Assembly: GCA_033557465.1 (NCBI GenBank)
Contig: JAWIIG010000039.1
Coordinates: 2,666,001 to 2,730,000 of the forward strand
Length of the DNA: 64,000 nt
DNA from: Ichthyophis bannanicus
Taxonomy: Eukaryota; Chordata; Amphibia; Gymnophiona; Ichthyophiidae
Direction of reading: 5' to 3'
Each line of letters begins with the position of its first letter. Position 1 is the first letter of the stretch. The position numbers and the translations under genes are program-made. The notes under the pieces are model-generated. The model was not told the origin of the DNA. It did not search any database and saw nothing but the letters and a program-made list of their open reading frames with translations. Below, one piece after another: positions 20,487 through 30,716 of the stretch.

Positions 20487-21036
20487 GTTTGTATCTTTAT
20501 CTTTATCAATACATTTTATATACCGCTCACACTCACGGTACCAGAGTGGGTTACAATAGCAAAAGTAATAGGGCTGCTGAAAAAGAAAAAGAACGCCATA
20601 AATAAAAGGAAAGGAAGATACGAGATAGAATAGGAGAGGAGAATAGAGCAACAAGGCAAGCGGGTTGAGAACGACTGAGTTCAACGGGGTGGGGGAAGTG
20701 AGAGGGCAGGGGGAGGAGGGAGGTTAAAAGCTGTGCAAAATAGATGGGACTTTAGCATGGTTTTGAAGGTTTTGTAGGAGGGTTCTAGGCGGAGGGCAAG
20801 GGGAAGCGAGTTCCAGAGTCGAGGGCCTAAGAAGAAGAAAGCAGAAGAATGGGTGGATTCCAGATGAGCCTGTGATGGAGAGGGAAGGGACATGCGGTTC
20901 AGATGGACAGACCGAAGAGAACGATGGGTGGAGTGAAGACGAATTGTAATGTTTATGTGGATCTCTGTGGGCTCTCTGCATGCAGTGGGTGGGGGGGTGG
21001 GTAGGGGAGGGATAGGATAGACTGTGAGGAAAGCCA
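20487..21036 (-). mobile_element. L2-like LINE 3' end, inserted in the L1
   Basis: Reversed copy: terminal tail with ATATACCGCTCACAC, then a frame (20681-21037) encoding SLRSVHLNRMSLPSPSQAHL, FLGPRLWNSLPLALRLEPS and FKTMLKSHLFCTAF. It is homologous to 14891-15127. It lies between L1 ORF1 and the L1 ORF2 start. Confidence 0.8.
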
Positions 21037-24012
21037 ATGAGTATTAAAATAACATCCTCAATGTTAGAGGGATGCAGACCCCGTGGAGGAGGAGATTGGT
21101 ACTTCAGGAGCTGCCCACCCACTCTGCTGATATATATTTCCTTCAAGAAACTCAATCTGACTAGGCAAGATCTGGGTAGGTTGCATATTAACTGGGCTAC
21201 TGAAGTGTACCATTCTTCTGGGAAGTCTAATAGTGCTGGGATGGCGGTGGTGCTTAGGAGAGGCCTTCAATATCAAATTAAAAGGAAGTGGAAAGATACA
21301 CAGGGTAGGGTGATGGCATTGGAGATGCCGCTCCAGGGATTATGTTTTTGTCTGCTTAATATATGCACCTAACACGGGGCAGAGGGGCTTTTTGCTGCAT
21401 CTTTTTCAGAAGCTTAGGAGCTGGACCACCTATCCGATTCTATATGGGGGAGACATCAATGCGGTAATTAGCAGGGATGAGGATCAACTGTTGCAGACTG
21501 CTACCTCTCGGGGAGAGGGGGTTTCAATTGGAGCATTGTTAGGTAGGGTCAGTGTGGTGGATATATGGCGATGGCGGAATCCTGGGAAGAAGGGGTAAAC
21601 GTGCTTCTCAGCAGTGCATGGGTCTTACTCTCGCATAGAACACTTTCTGGGGGAGGCTCCAGTATGTTCTCGGGTGGACCAATGTGAAATAGGTAGTATT
21701 ACTTGGTCGGATCATGCGCAGCTGCATTTGTGGCAGGGACTTGATGGAGCATTAGCTAGGCCAAGATGGACCTGGAGGTTAAACGTCTCTCTGATAGCGA
21801 GAGGAGAGGGAGAAAAAGAAATAGCGGCAGTAATTAAAGAGTATTTGCAGTATAAATGACATTGAAGGAATCCCCTCGCCGATTCTGTGGGACTTTAAAG
21901 GCGATAATACAGACACTGCTTATAGCTCGTGGATCCCTTCGGAAGAAAGAGAAGTGCAAACACAAGGAGGAATTAGAGGCAGAAATTAAGAAGCTGGAGA
22001 GCGTGCATGCGCAGACCCCCTCAGAGGGGGTGGCGAGTGCTCTAGCGCTTAAACGGGGTGAGCTTAATAGAAAGGAGATAGAGGTGCAAGTTAGGTGGAC
22101 CAATTGTGTATATTATGCCAGAGCGGGGAAGATAGATTGCTTGCTGGCGCACCAGTTGAAACAGAGATAAGCACAGATCATCATTTTACAGGTGAGAGAT
22201 GCACAGGGGTGGTTGAGACAAGACCAAGGGAGTATAGAGGAGGTCTTTGTGCAATACTATACTAAATTATATGTGTTTGAGTTTGGGGAGGTGGAGGAGA
22301 AGGTAGAAGAGTACCTGCAGGGAAGACTGTTCAGGGCCTGTCGGAAAAGCAGCGGAAGGAGCTGGATAGTCCAGTGACAGTGGCGGAGGTGATGACGGCC
22401 ATACAGGGCCTGCCCTTGCGTGGGCCCTGATGGATTTCCACCAGAGTATTATAAAGTGTTTGGAAATATACTCCCTCCAATTTGGTGTACAGTTTTCAAT
22501 AGGGCCAGAGAGGAGGGTTGTGTGCCGGCATTGTTTTTTGAAGCGCACATTACCCTGATTCATAAGAAGGGGAAGGACCCTTGTAGCCCTGGGTCATATC
22601 GACCGATTTCGCTGTTCAACACAGATGCAAAGCTATTAGCTAAACTTTTCGTGCTGTGTCTTAATAAGCTGGCTCCAGAGCTTATACATATAGACCAAAC
22701 TGGTTTCATAGTGGGCCGGAATGGGGTTGATAATGTAAGGAGATTTCTAGGTATAGTATATCAATGTGCGGAACTTGAACCGCAACCAGCCGCCTTACTG
22801 GCCTTGGACACAGAAAAGGCTTTTGATCAGGTCGAGTGGCCGTTCCTGCAGAATGTGTTGTGTGCTTATAATTTTGGACAGAGTTTTTTGCGGGTTATCT
22901 CAGTGCTTTATAGTAGACCCATGGCAAGACTGTGAATTAATGGGGCACTTTCTTCCAGTTTTGAGTTGCATAGAGGGACACGGCAGGGGTGCCCCCTTTC
23001 CCCATTGCTGTTTGCTCTTTCGCTGGAGCCCTTTGCACAGGTGATTTGTCTGAACCCAGGAATTCAGGGTATATGGGTGGGAGAAGTCGAACATAAGGTG
23101 GCAATGTATGCTGATGACATGCTCCTATTTATGTCCAGTTTGGAAAGCTCCTTAGCAGTATTTCAGCAGGAGTACCGAGAACATGAAAGGATGTCAGACT
23201 ACAAGTTGAATGTTTCTAAATCAATAATACTTCCATTTCATGTGCACCCGGATACTAGGGAGCACTTGAAAGGGCTGTATCCATAACAGTGGGAGCAGAA
23301 GTGTTCAGGCTACTTAGGAGTGGAAATTCCAACTCAGATCTCCCAGTTCTTTCAGTTGCACTACCCCCGTTACTACAGAAAATTCAAGAGGAAGTACATA
23401 CCTGGTCCACTTTGGCTCCCTCCCTACTGGTCAAGACTAATGTGGTGAAAATGAGGGTGCTTCCGAGGCTTACGCATTTATTCCTGATGCTGCCATGCAA
23501 AATACCTGATGCCTATTTTAAAGAATTGAACAGGCTCATTGCAATGTTTATATGGAATAGGAAATGGGTGAGAGTTAATTTGAGATCTTTGACGGCCTCG
23601 AGAGCAGCAGGGGGTTTAGCACTTCCAAACTGCAAGTTGTACTATTGGGCAGAGCAACTAAGGTCAGTTTATTTTTGGTGGAAAGCCTACCCACATCAAC
23701 ATTGGATCCCTTTAGAAGCAGCTCAAGTAGGCCTGCCTAGTCTGGGGGCGTTACCTTTCTCAGCTTCATTAGGGTGCAGAGATAGAGTTCAGTTGCACCC
23801 TATTGAGGGGCCCACGATGGATTCTTGGCAGAGAATCACTAAGAAGATAGCCTTTGACGTGAGCAGATCGCGATTGGCATATATGACTCAGGGAGACCTG
23901 TTTTCAACTTATCAGATGGACCTGGGTAGGTTTTGGTGGTTTGAGAATGCCATGGAAAGGGTGCTCAAAAGATCATGGGAGAGGCTTTGACACTAGACCC
24001 AGCACTCATGCT
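21037..24012 (+). pseudogene. L1 ORF2 (endonuclease and reverse transcriptase), decayed
   Basis: It opens with MSIKITSSML, the usual start of vertebrate L1 ORF2. Endonuclease remnants follow (SAGMAVVLRRGLQYQIKRKW, YPILYGGDINAVIS, ITWSDHAQLHLWQ). RT blocks are HITLIHKKGKDPCSPGSYRP, ISLFNTDAKLLAKLF, QTGFIVGRN, ALDTEKAFDQVEWPFL (first Asp), [19 protein letters not shown] and [12 protein letters not shown] (Asp pair). The C-terminal region includes FIWNRKWVRVNLRSLTASRA. At least eight stops or frameshifts break the frame (for example near 21372, 21598, 21859, 22376, 22935 and 23286). It is cut at about 24012 by CR1-B. Confidence 0.85.
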
Positions 24013-24043
24013 GATAGGGTATAGTGAGGGGCTGCCTGAGATG

Positions 24044-24585
24044 GAAGGGGATGGAAGGCTACTCCTATGAAGAGAGGCTAAGAAGGTTAGGGCTCTTTAG
24101 CCTGGAGAAGAGACGGCTGAGGGGAGATATGATAGAGGTCTATAAATTAATGAATGGAGTGGAACGGATAAACGTGGATCAATTGTTTACGCTATCAGAG
24201 TATAGAAAGACTAGGGGACATGTAATGAAGCTACAGGGTAAACTATTTAAGACAAATAAGAGAAAATATTTTTTCACTCAACGTGTAATCAAACTCTGGA
24301 ATCTGTTACCGGAGGATGTAGTAAGGGCTGTTAGTATAGCTGGGTTTAAAAAAGGTTTGGACAAGTTCCTGGAGGAAAGGTCCATAAACCACTATTAAAA
24401 AGGGACCCAGGATATCAATGCTTGACCCAGTACAAGCATTGTGGAACCTGTGTCTTTGGGGATATTGCTAGGTACGTATAATCTAGATTGGCCACTGTTG
24501 GAAACAGGATACTGGGCTTGATGGACCTTGGTCTGACCCAGTATGGCATATTTTATGTTCTTATCTTATGTTCTTATGTTCTTCT
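24044..24585 (+). mobile_element. CR1-B LINE 3' fragment
   Basis: It encodes the last ~118 codons of CR1-B ORF2 ([20 protein letters not shown] to LEERSINHY, stop at 24398). The 3' UTR follows, with CTTGATGGACCTTGGTCTGA and the TTATGTTC repeats. It meets a minus-strand CR1-B head to head at about 24585. Confidence 0.9.
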
Positions 24586-24599
24586 TAAATAGTTTCCCC

Positions 24600-25404
24600 T
24601 GTAGCTTCATTGCATGTCCCCTAGTCTTTCTATATTCTGAAAAGGTAAACAATCGATCTACGTTTACCCGTTCCACTCCGTTCATTAATTTATAGACTTC
24701 TATCATATCTCCCTTCAACCGTCTCTTTTCCAGGTTAAAGAGCCCTAACCTTTTTAGCCTTTCTTCATAGGAGTATCATTCCAATCCCCTTTACCATTTT
24801 GGTGGCTCTTCTCTGTACCTTTTCTAAAATCGCTATATCCTTTTTAAGATACGGCGACCAGAATTGCACACAATATTCAAGGTGCGGTCTCACCATGGAA
24901 CGATACAGAGGCATTATAATATCTTTTGTTTTATTTTCCATTCCTTTCCTTATCATACCTAGCATTCTATTTGCTCTCTTGGCCGCCGCTGCACACTGGG
25001 TCGAGGGTTTTAACATGGTATCCACAATGACGCCTAAATCTTTTTCCTGGGTGGTGGTTCCTAATGTGGAACCTTGCATCGTGTAACCATAGTTTGGGTT
25101 GTTCTTCCCTAGGTGCATAACCTTGCACTTGTCCACATTAAATTTCATCTGCCATTTTGATGCCCAGTCTTCCAATTTATCAAGATCCTCTTGCAATTTT
25201 TCACAATCCTCTTGGGTTTTAACAACTTTAAATAGTTTTGTGTCATCTGCAAATTTGATAACCTCACTCGTTATTCCACTTTCCAGGTCATTTATGAATA
25301 TGTCAAAAAGCAGCGGACCCAGCACAGATCCCTGGGGTACACCACTATTCACCTTTCTCCATTGGGAAAATTGGCCATTTAGCCCTACCCTCTGCTTTCT
25401 ATCT
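24600..25404 (-). pseudogene. CR1-B ORF2, C-terminal RT segment
   Basis: The frame 24765-25352 holds SGVPQGSVLGPLLFDIFIND, KFADDTKLFKVVKTQEDC, MKFNVDKCKVMHLG and [19 protein letters not shown]. Past a frameshift near 24765 the C-terminal [17 protein letters not shown] and MNGVERVNVDRLF are legible down to about 24600. The upstream RT part resumes at 26009 beyond an insert. Confidence 0.85.
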
Positions 25405-26008
25405 TTCTAATCTCTCTATCTTTTAACCTTTACAGCAATAGGATAAAAACAAAATAAACAGTACCATCTAACTTCTGAACCATATAACGTCTCAACAAAT
25501 AGGGGTGTCCTACATGGAGTGGTAGGTTTACCCCTGAACAAGGATATGGGGACGGGTGGCCTGCGTGGAGCAACACGTGCACCTGCTCTTGCCATCAAGA
25601 GATTGTATATCGGCACAGGATCTAGCTCAAGCCCTATCTGGACAGTACCTTGTATTATAGAACATGCTGTATTATAGCGCACACTGTACATAGCCCACCC
25701 TAATCTAGAATCTCCCTCCTCACACGCACTTCACATCACTGCCCCCACTGCATGAACTCCCCCCCCCCCGCACACTATTCCTCCTGCATGATCCCCCCCC
25801 TCACACTATTCCTCCTACACTGCATGACCCCCCCAGCACTTCATCTGATTGCATTGTTGTGACACCGCCTTGATTTTTATGATAAGACAGCTTAGAAATA
25901 CTTTTAAATAAATAAAATAAATAAATAAAATCTTGCTGGGCAGACTGGATGGACAATGCTGGTCTTTATCTGCCGTCAACTACTATGTTACTATGTCACT
26001 ATGTAACC
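25405..26008. mobile_element. Composite insert in CR1-B ORF2, ending in a CR1-C-like tail
   Basis: CR1-B is continuous at this point in other copies (TTTCTATCTTTTAACCAGTTCC at 16000 and 43875 read as minus). Here about 600 bp intervene. It contains poly-C tracts (about 25757-25830), an AATAAATA tail after CACCGCCTTGATTTTTATG, and a CR1-like 3' end with CTGGGCAGACTGGATGGACA, TATCTGCCGTCAACTACTATG and TACTATG tandem units. The last differs from the tails of CR1-A and CR1-B, hence CR1-C. The remainder was not recognised. Confidence 0.65.
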
Positions 26009-27894
26009 AGTTCCTGATCCACAATAGTACACTGCCTCCTATCCCATGACTCTTTAGTTTTGCCAAAAGTCTCTCATGAGGGACCTTGTCAAAGGCTTTC
26101 TGAAAGTCCAGATACACAATATCAACCAACTCACCTTTCTCCAACTGTTTATTCACTCCTTCAAAAAAACATAACAGATTAGTAAGACAAGATTTTCCTT
26201 GTCTAAAGCCATGTTGGCTGTCTCCCATTAGGTTGTGACTATCTACATGCCGAGTAATTTTATTCTTTATGATGGTTTCTACCATTTTTCCCGGTACTGA
26301 CATCAGGCTCACCGGTCTGTAGTTCCCCGGATCACCCCTGGAACCCTTTTTAAAAATTGGTGTTACATTGGCGATCCTCCAATCTTCAGGCATTAGAGAT
26401 GATTTTAATGATAGTTCACAGATTACTGATAGCAGTTCTGCAATCTCATATTTCAGTTCTTTCAACACCCTTGGATGTATACCAACCGGCCCAGGTGATT
26501 TGCTACTCTTCAGTTTATCTAATAGTTGTAAGACATCTTCCCGATGTATCGATATTTCCTTCAATTCTTCCGCACCTTTAAATACCACTTCAGTCATGGG
26601 TAACATCCCTACATCTTCCTCAGTAAAAGACCGAAGCAAAGAATTCATTCAGTCTCTCCGCTATCGCCTTGTCGCCTCTTAGTGCTCCTTTAACCCCTTT
26701 ATCATCTAATGGACCAAATGACTCTCACAGGTTTTTTGCTACGAATGTACTTGAAAAGGTCTTTATTTCGCGTTTTTGCTTCCGCAGCAAGCTTCTTCTC
26801 AAATTTTCTCTTTGCCTGCCTTATCAATGCCTTGCATTTGACTTGCCAGTGCTTGTGCTGTTTCCAGGTTTCGTCGTTTGGCTCTTTTTTCCATTTCCTG
26901 AAAGCTGCTTTTTTGGCAACAACAGCCTCTCTGACCTCACCTTTAAACCATGCTGGCAGTTTTTTGGACTTCCTTCCACTTTTCTTAAAGCGTGGAATAC
27001 AGTTGGTCTGGGCTTGCAACTGCTCCTTTTAGTTTTTTCTTAACTGTTTTCCTCATTTTATCATAGTCTCCCTTTCGAAAGTTAAAAGGCAGTACTGTGG
27101 ATTTCCTTACTATCCCTCCTCCACTAATTAAATCAAAGGCGATCATGCTATGATCACTATTGCCAAGTGGCCCCAACACCCTTATCTCTTGCACTAGATC
27201 TGGTGTTCCACTAAGGACTAGGTCTAATATGGCTTCCCCTCTGGTCGGTTCATGAACCAGCTGCTCCAAGAAGCAGTCATTTATTTCATCTAGGAACTTT
27301 ATCTCCCTAGCATGTCCTGACGTGACACTGACCCAGTCGATACTGGGGTAATTAAAATCACCCATTATTATTACTGCGCTGTAACTTTTGTTAGCTTCCT
27401 TGATTTCTTTGAGCATATCATCCATTTGGTCATTCTGGCCAGGTGCTCGATAGTACACCCCCACTGCCATTGCCTTCCTCCTTTTATATGGAATTTCAAT
27501 CCATATAGATTCTACAGCAGATTTTGTTTCCTGCAAAACTTTAATCCTTTCTGAGTCAATGCCCTCTCTAACTTAGAGCGCAACCCCTCCACCAATTTGA
27601 TCAGCTCTATCATTACGATATAGTTTGTACCCAGGTATCACAGTGTCCCACTGGTTGTCCTCCTTCCACCATGTCTCTGATATTCCAATCATATCTAACC
27701 TTTCATTTAGTGCTATATATTCTAACTCTCCCATCTTATTCTTTAGACTTCTAGCATTTGCATACAAGCATTTTAGAGAATGTATTTTATTCATGTTAAT
27801 TTGGCTATTGTTAGACATGGGTAAATTGGGATCTTTAAGCTCTGTCTGCTCCATACTTGAGGGCATTTGGGCTACTTTACTCTTTTGTGGAACC
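26009..27894 (-). pseudogene. CR1-B ORF2, endonuclease and N-terminal RT
   Basis: The frame 27573-27866 carries LKCLYANARSLKNKMGELEY and MIGISETWWKEDNQWDTVIP (endonuclease Asn and Glu). A stop follows GGGVAL. The frame 26985-27536 has VGVYYRAPGQNDQMDDMLKE, IIMGDFNYPSIDWVSV and GNSDHSMIAFDL (Asp and His of the endonuclease). A deletion and frameshift near 27000 lead to KKLPAWFKGEVREAVVAKKA. The RT N-terminus (26648-25983) has GNYRPVSLMSVPGKMVE, GFRQGKSCLTNL and VYLDFQKAFDKVPHERLLAK. It is thus broken by at least three changes. Confidence 0.88.
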
Positions 27895-29455
27895 TGTCAG
27901 ACGGCTGCCTGGGTGAGAATCTTCAGTCTTGACAATGCATATATTTATATGATTTTTGCAAGGTATTCTGGGTAATGTAGTTCATTCACACCAGACACAG
28001 CTGCTGACAATAATTTAGTTGTGCACAAGTGTTAAAGCCAATAAGATACTTCTTTATTTATGGGGTTATTTCTCCCAGCACAGATATGCTTGGTAGTACA
28101 TAAATTAGGTTACTTGCTTGCAGTGTTTAACTTGGTAAAACAAAGTCAAAAATCAAAATCAGGAAAACAACCTTCAAACTTGTCAGGCAATTAGCTAATG
28201 TTTTCTTAGCATATCTCTAACAAACGAAAAGCCACAAAGAAAGAAATAAACTGTTCTTGTAAGGTTAACTTCTGATTACTTTCCACACAGATCCAGAAGT
28301 AATTCTCTCCTAGCTCACAAGCAATTAGGTGCAGCTCAATTGCTATCAGTTATCCAGCTGAAACCCTTTAGCAGGCTGGCTTCCTACTGTGTGAGTCAAA
28401 TCCTGCTTCAGGAGCTTTTCTTAGTGGAATAAAGAACAAAGTTATATTTCTTTGTGATGGCTGCTGTGCTTTATCACAGAAAGTTACCAACGGAGTTTGG
28501 ATAGAGAGCAGTCCATATAAACAATATCTTGATCTGCTATTATTTCCCCTTCATCAACAAGCATAGGGTCACTATCATGAATTGGCACAGATGAATCTTT
28601 CAATGGAGCACTTTCAGGAGAACACTTATTTCCCTGCTGTCTTTCAAGGTTATAGCTAGGGCATAGATCAGTGTTCATACCTGAGCTTCCATTGTTGCTA
28701 TAGTTCCTCTCTATATAGCCTGGCCAGTATGTAGTCCAGTTCTTATGTCCAGCCTTCCAATCCTGATCCCTGGACACTGGATCTCTCTTCACATACCTTC
28801 TGGCATAGGTCTTAGAGTCCCTTCCACGTGCAGCCGTCTCCCTCACAGGTAGCCTCTGGTGATTCCTTGTTCTGCAGCACCATTCCTCTGCCTTTCCCCA
28901 GTCCAATGGTCTATGCAGGCCCTTGGAATACCTCCCAGTATACGTACTGCCTTGGACTCTTCTAGACCTCTCAAAGGCTTTTCTCCTCTTCCTTCCAGAG
29001 GGTTTCTTTCCTTCTCTATCCGTCCGGTTTGGCTTCTGCTTCTGCTGATCCTTCAGATGAAACTGATGATCAAACTCAAGCTGATTCTCAGGATACTGAG
29101 GACAATTCTCTGAATATCCAAGGTGATCATGAAGCTCGTCCCCTGTTGAATAAACTCTACTCTTATTCTGCTTAGATGAGTGATCCTGCCTAACACAGCG
29201 CAGCTGTGCTGAATCAGGCCCTGCCCTTTGAGATGAGTGCTTAGGGATTACCTCATAGCCCTCCTGATTGAACACACGTTTCCCTACTTCAGCTCCTCTA
29301 ATGGCTCTTGGAAACCTGGTGCATTCTTGGACTGGTAGTCTTTTATGGCAAAATTCTGTTTTCTCATTTCTACCAGCACTGACAGGTTGCTTGTTCAGAG
29401 ACACTTCACCTTTTCTATAGCTCCTTCCTGAGCTATGATAAGCTTCCTTATCACA
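27895..29455 (-). mobile_element. Solo-LTR-like unit with internal reading frame, copy 2
   Basis: On the minus strand it begins TGTGATAAGG and ends CCGTCTGACA. AACC flanks both sides on the plus strand (27891-27894 and 29456-29459; GGTT on the element strand). Removing it and one GGTT restores the CR1-B ORF2 frame exactly (REV then PQKSKVAQ), which proves insertion and shows nothing was lost. It has the open frame in its first 972 bp, then AATAAA (plus TTTATT at 28053-28058), then about 160 bp to the end. Copy 1 is at 11056-12544. No internal retroviral genes are present. Confidence 0.85.
28484..29455 (-). CDS. U3 reading frame of unknown function, copy 2
   Basis: About 323 codons are open from the first LTR base to the stop at 28484-28486. 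No ATG occurs near its beginning. The ATG at 29506 belongs to CR1-B ORF2, so the apparent fusion upstream of 29455 is an accident of insertion in frame. The product is basic and Gln/Arg-rich in the middle (KDQQKQKPNRTDREGKKPSG), then has QDWKAGHKNWTTYWPGYIER and an acidic end (LVDEGEIIADQDIVYMDCSL). It aligns with copy 1 at both ends, with insertions in the middle. No known domain was recognised. A basic body followed by an acidic tail would suit a nucleic-acid-binding regulator, but that is only a guess. Confidence 0.5.
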   Translation of the reverse strand, partial: CDKEAYHSSGRSYRKGEVSLNKQPVSAGRNEKTEFCHKRLPVQECTRFPRAIRGAEVGKRVFNQEGYEVIPKHSSQRAGPDSAQLRCVRQDHSSKQNKSRVYSTGDELHDHLGYSENCPQYPENQLEFDHQFHLKDQQKQKPNRTDREGKKPSGRKRRKAFERSRRVQGSTYTGRYSKGLHRPLDWGKAEEWCCRTRNHQRLPVRETAARGRDSKTYARRYVKRDPVSRDQDWKAGHKNWTTYWPGYIERNYSNNGSSGMNTDLCPSYNLERQQGNKCSPESAPLKDSSVPIHDSDPMLVDEGEIIADQDIVYMDCSLSKLRW

Positions 29456-29506
29456 AACCTCTCTGCTTTTGGTAGTATCCTTCAAGGATACATTCTTCCG
29501 AACCAT
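29456..29506 (-). pseudogene. CR1-B ORF2 start, separated by the LTR
   Basis: The ATG at 29506 opens MVRKNVSLKDTTKSREV and the frame continues at 27890 after the LTR. It lies about 35 bp downstream of the ORF1 stop, the usual tight CR1 arrangement. Confidence 0.75.
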
Positions 29507-29541
29507 CCGCTCTTGGGCGACTGTCGGCTTTCCCCTAGTAT

Positions 29542-30465
29542 CTAGTTTAAAAGCTGCTCTATCTCCTTTTTAAAGGTTAATGCCAGCAGCCTGGTTCCAT
29601 CCCGGTTAAGGTGAAGCCCATCCCTTCGGAAGAGCCCCTCCTTTCCACAGAATGTTCCCCAGTTCCTAACAAATCCAAAACCCTCATCTCTGCACCATTG
29701 TCTCATCCACGCATTGAGACTCCGGAGCTCTGCCTGCCTTTTGGGTCCTGCGCGTGGAACAGGAAGCATTTCGGAGAATGCTACCCTGGAAGTTCTGGAT
29801 TTCAACTTCCTACTTAAAAGCCTAAATTTTGCCTCCAGAACCTCCCTACCACATTTTCCTATGTCATTGGTACCGACATGTACCAAGACAGCAGACTCCT
29901 CCCCAGCACTATCTAAGACCTTATCTAGGTGGCGCGTGAGGTCCGCTACCTTCGCGCCAGGCAGGCATGTTACCAGGCGATCCTCACGTCCACCAGCCAC
30001 CTAGCTATCTACATGCCTAATGATTGAATCACCAACTATAACGGCTGTCCTAACCCTTCCCTCATGGGCACATGGCCCTGGAGAAACTTCCTCGGTGCGA
30101 GAGGGTTTTACATCACCTGGAGGACAGGTCCTAGTTACAGGATCACTTCCTGCCACACCAGGGTGATGCTCTCCTGTCACATGACCTCTCTCCTCCATGG
30201 CAACAGGGGTGCTGCCAGACTGGAGGTGGGACTTCAGGACTATATCCCTGTAGGTCTCGTCTATGTACCTCTCTGTCTGTCTTATGTTTTCCAAGTCTGC
30301 TACTTTAGCCTCTAGAGAACGGACTTGTTCCCTGAGAGAAAAGAGCTCCTTGCACCTAGTGCACACGTAAGACCTCTCACCAACTGGGAGAAAATCATAC
30401 ATGTGACACTCAATGCAAAAGACTGGAAAGCCCGCATCCCGCTGCTGGACTGCTGTCTGCATCAT
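29542..30465 (-). pseudogene. CR1-B ORF1: zinc finger, coiled coil and esterase
   Basis: About 307 codons. The N-terminus has a four-Cys finger (CIECHMYDFLPVG...YVCTRCKELF), then a predicted coiled coil (LREQVRSLEAKVADLENIR). An SGNH/esterase domain follows, with blocks VIVGDSIIRHVDS (catalytic Ser), VHVGTNDIGKCG and FRRDGLHLNRDGTRLLA (Asp and His). Such domains are known in CR1 ORF1 proteins. A single nonsense codon, TAG at about 29999-30001, splits it where the copy at 5603-6030 has TGG (DSWVAGG). Otherwise all catalytic residues are present. Confidence 0.88.
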
Positions 30466-30716
30466 AGTTTTAAGTTTGTGTCTAGATCTTTAAGTTCTTA
30501 CTTACTAGGGATTGCTATGGGTATTTATACCAATAAAACTGTACCTAATACGTTTAATATACCTTGTTCACCTGAAGCTTAATTAATCTCAGGTCCTTAG
30601 TGTATGACTGATTTGGGTAATGAGCTTCACCTGAAAGCACCTCCTGTCTTTTAAGATGTGTAAGTACCTATAAAGCTACGATTATCCCAGGGGAGGGAGA
30701 GAAATAACACTTATTA

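Larger units (their letters stand above)
24586..30716 (-). mobile_element. CR1-B LINE, nearly full length, with two later insertions
   Basis: It contains 5' UTR, ORF1 (29542-30465), ORF2 (from 29506 down to about 24600) and lacks only the extreme 3' tail. Interruptions: the ORF-bearing LTR (27895-29455) and a composite insert (about 25405-26008). Both ORFs are identifiable over nearly their full length, so this is the best reference for the family in the window. The 5' boundary with the AT-rich repeat near 30716 is approximate. Confidence 0.88.

Noticed and set aside
28484..29506. A single 340-codon gene starting at the ATG at 29506
   Set aside because: The first 17 codons are the start of CR1-B ORF2; the rest is inside an LTR bounded by a GGTT duplication. 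It is a chance in-frame fusion.
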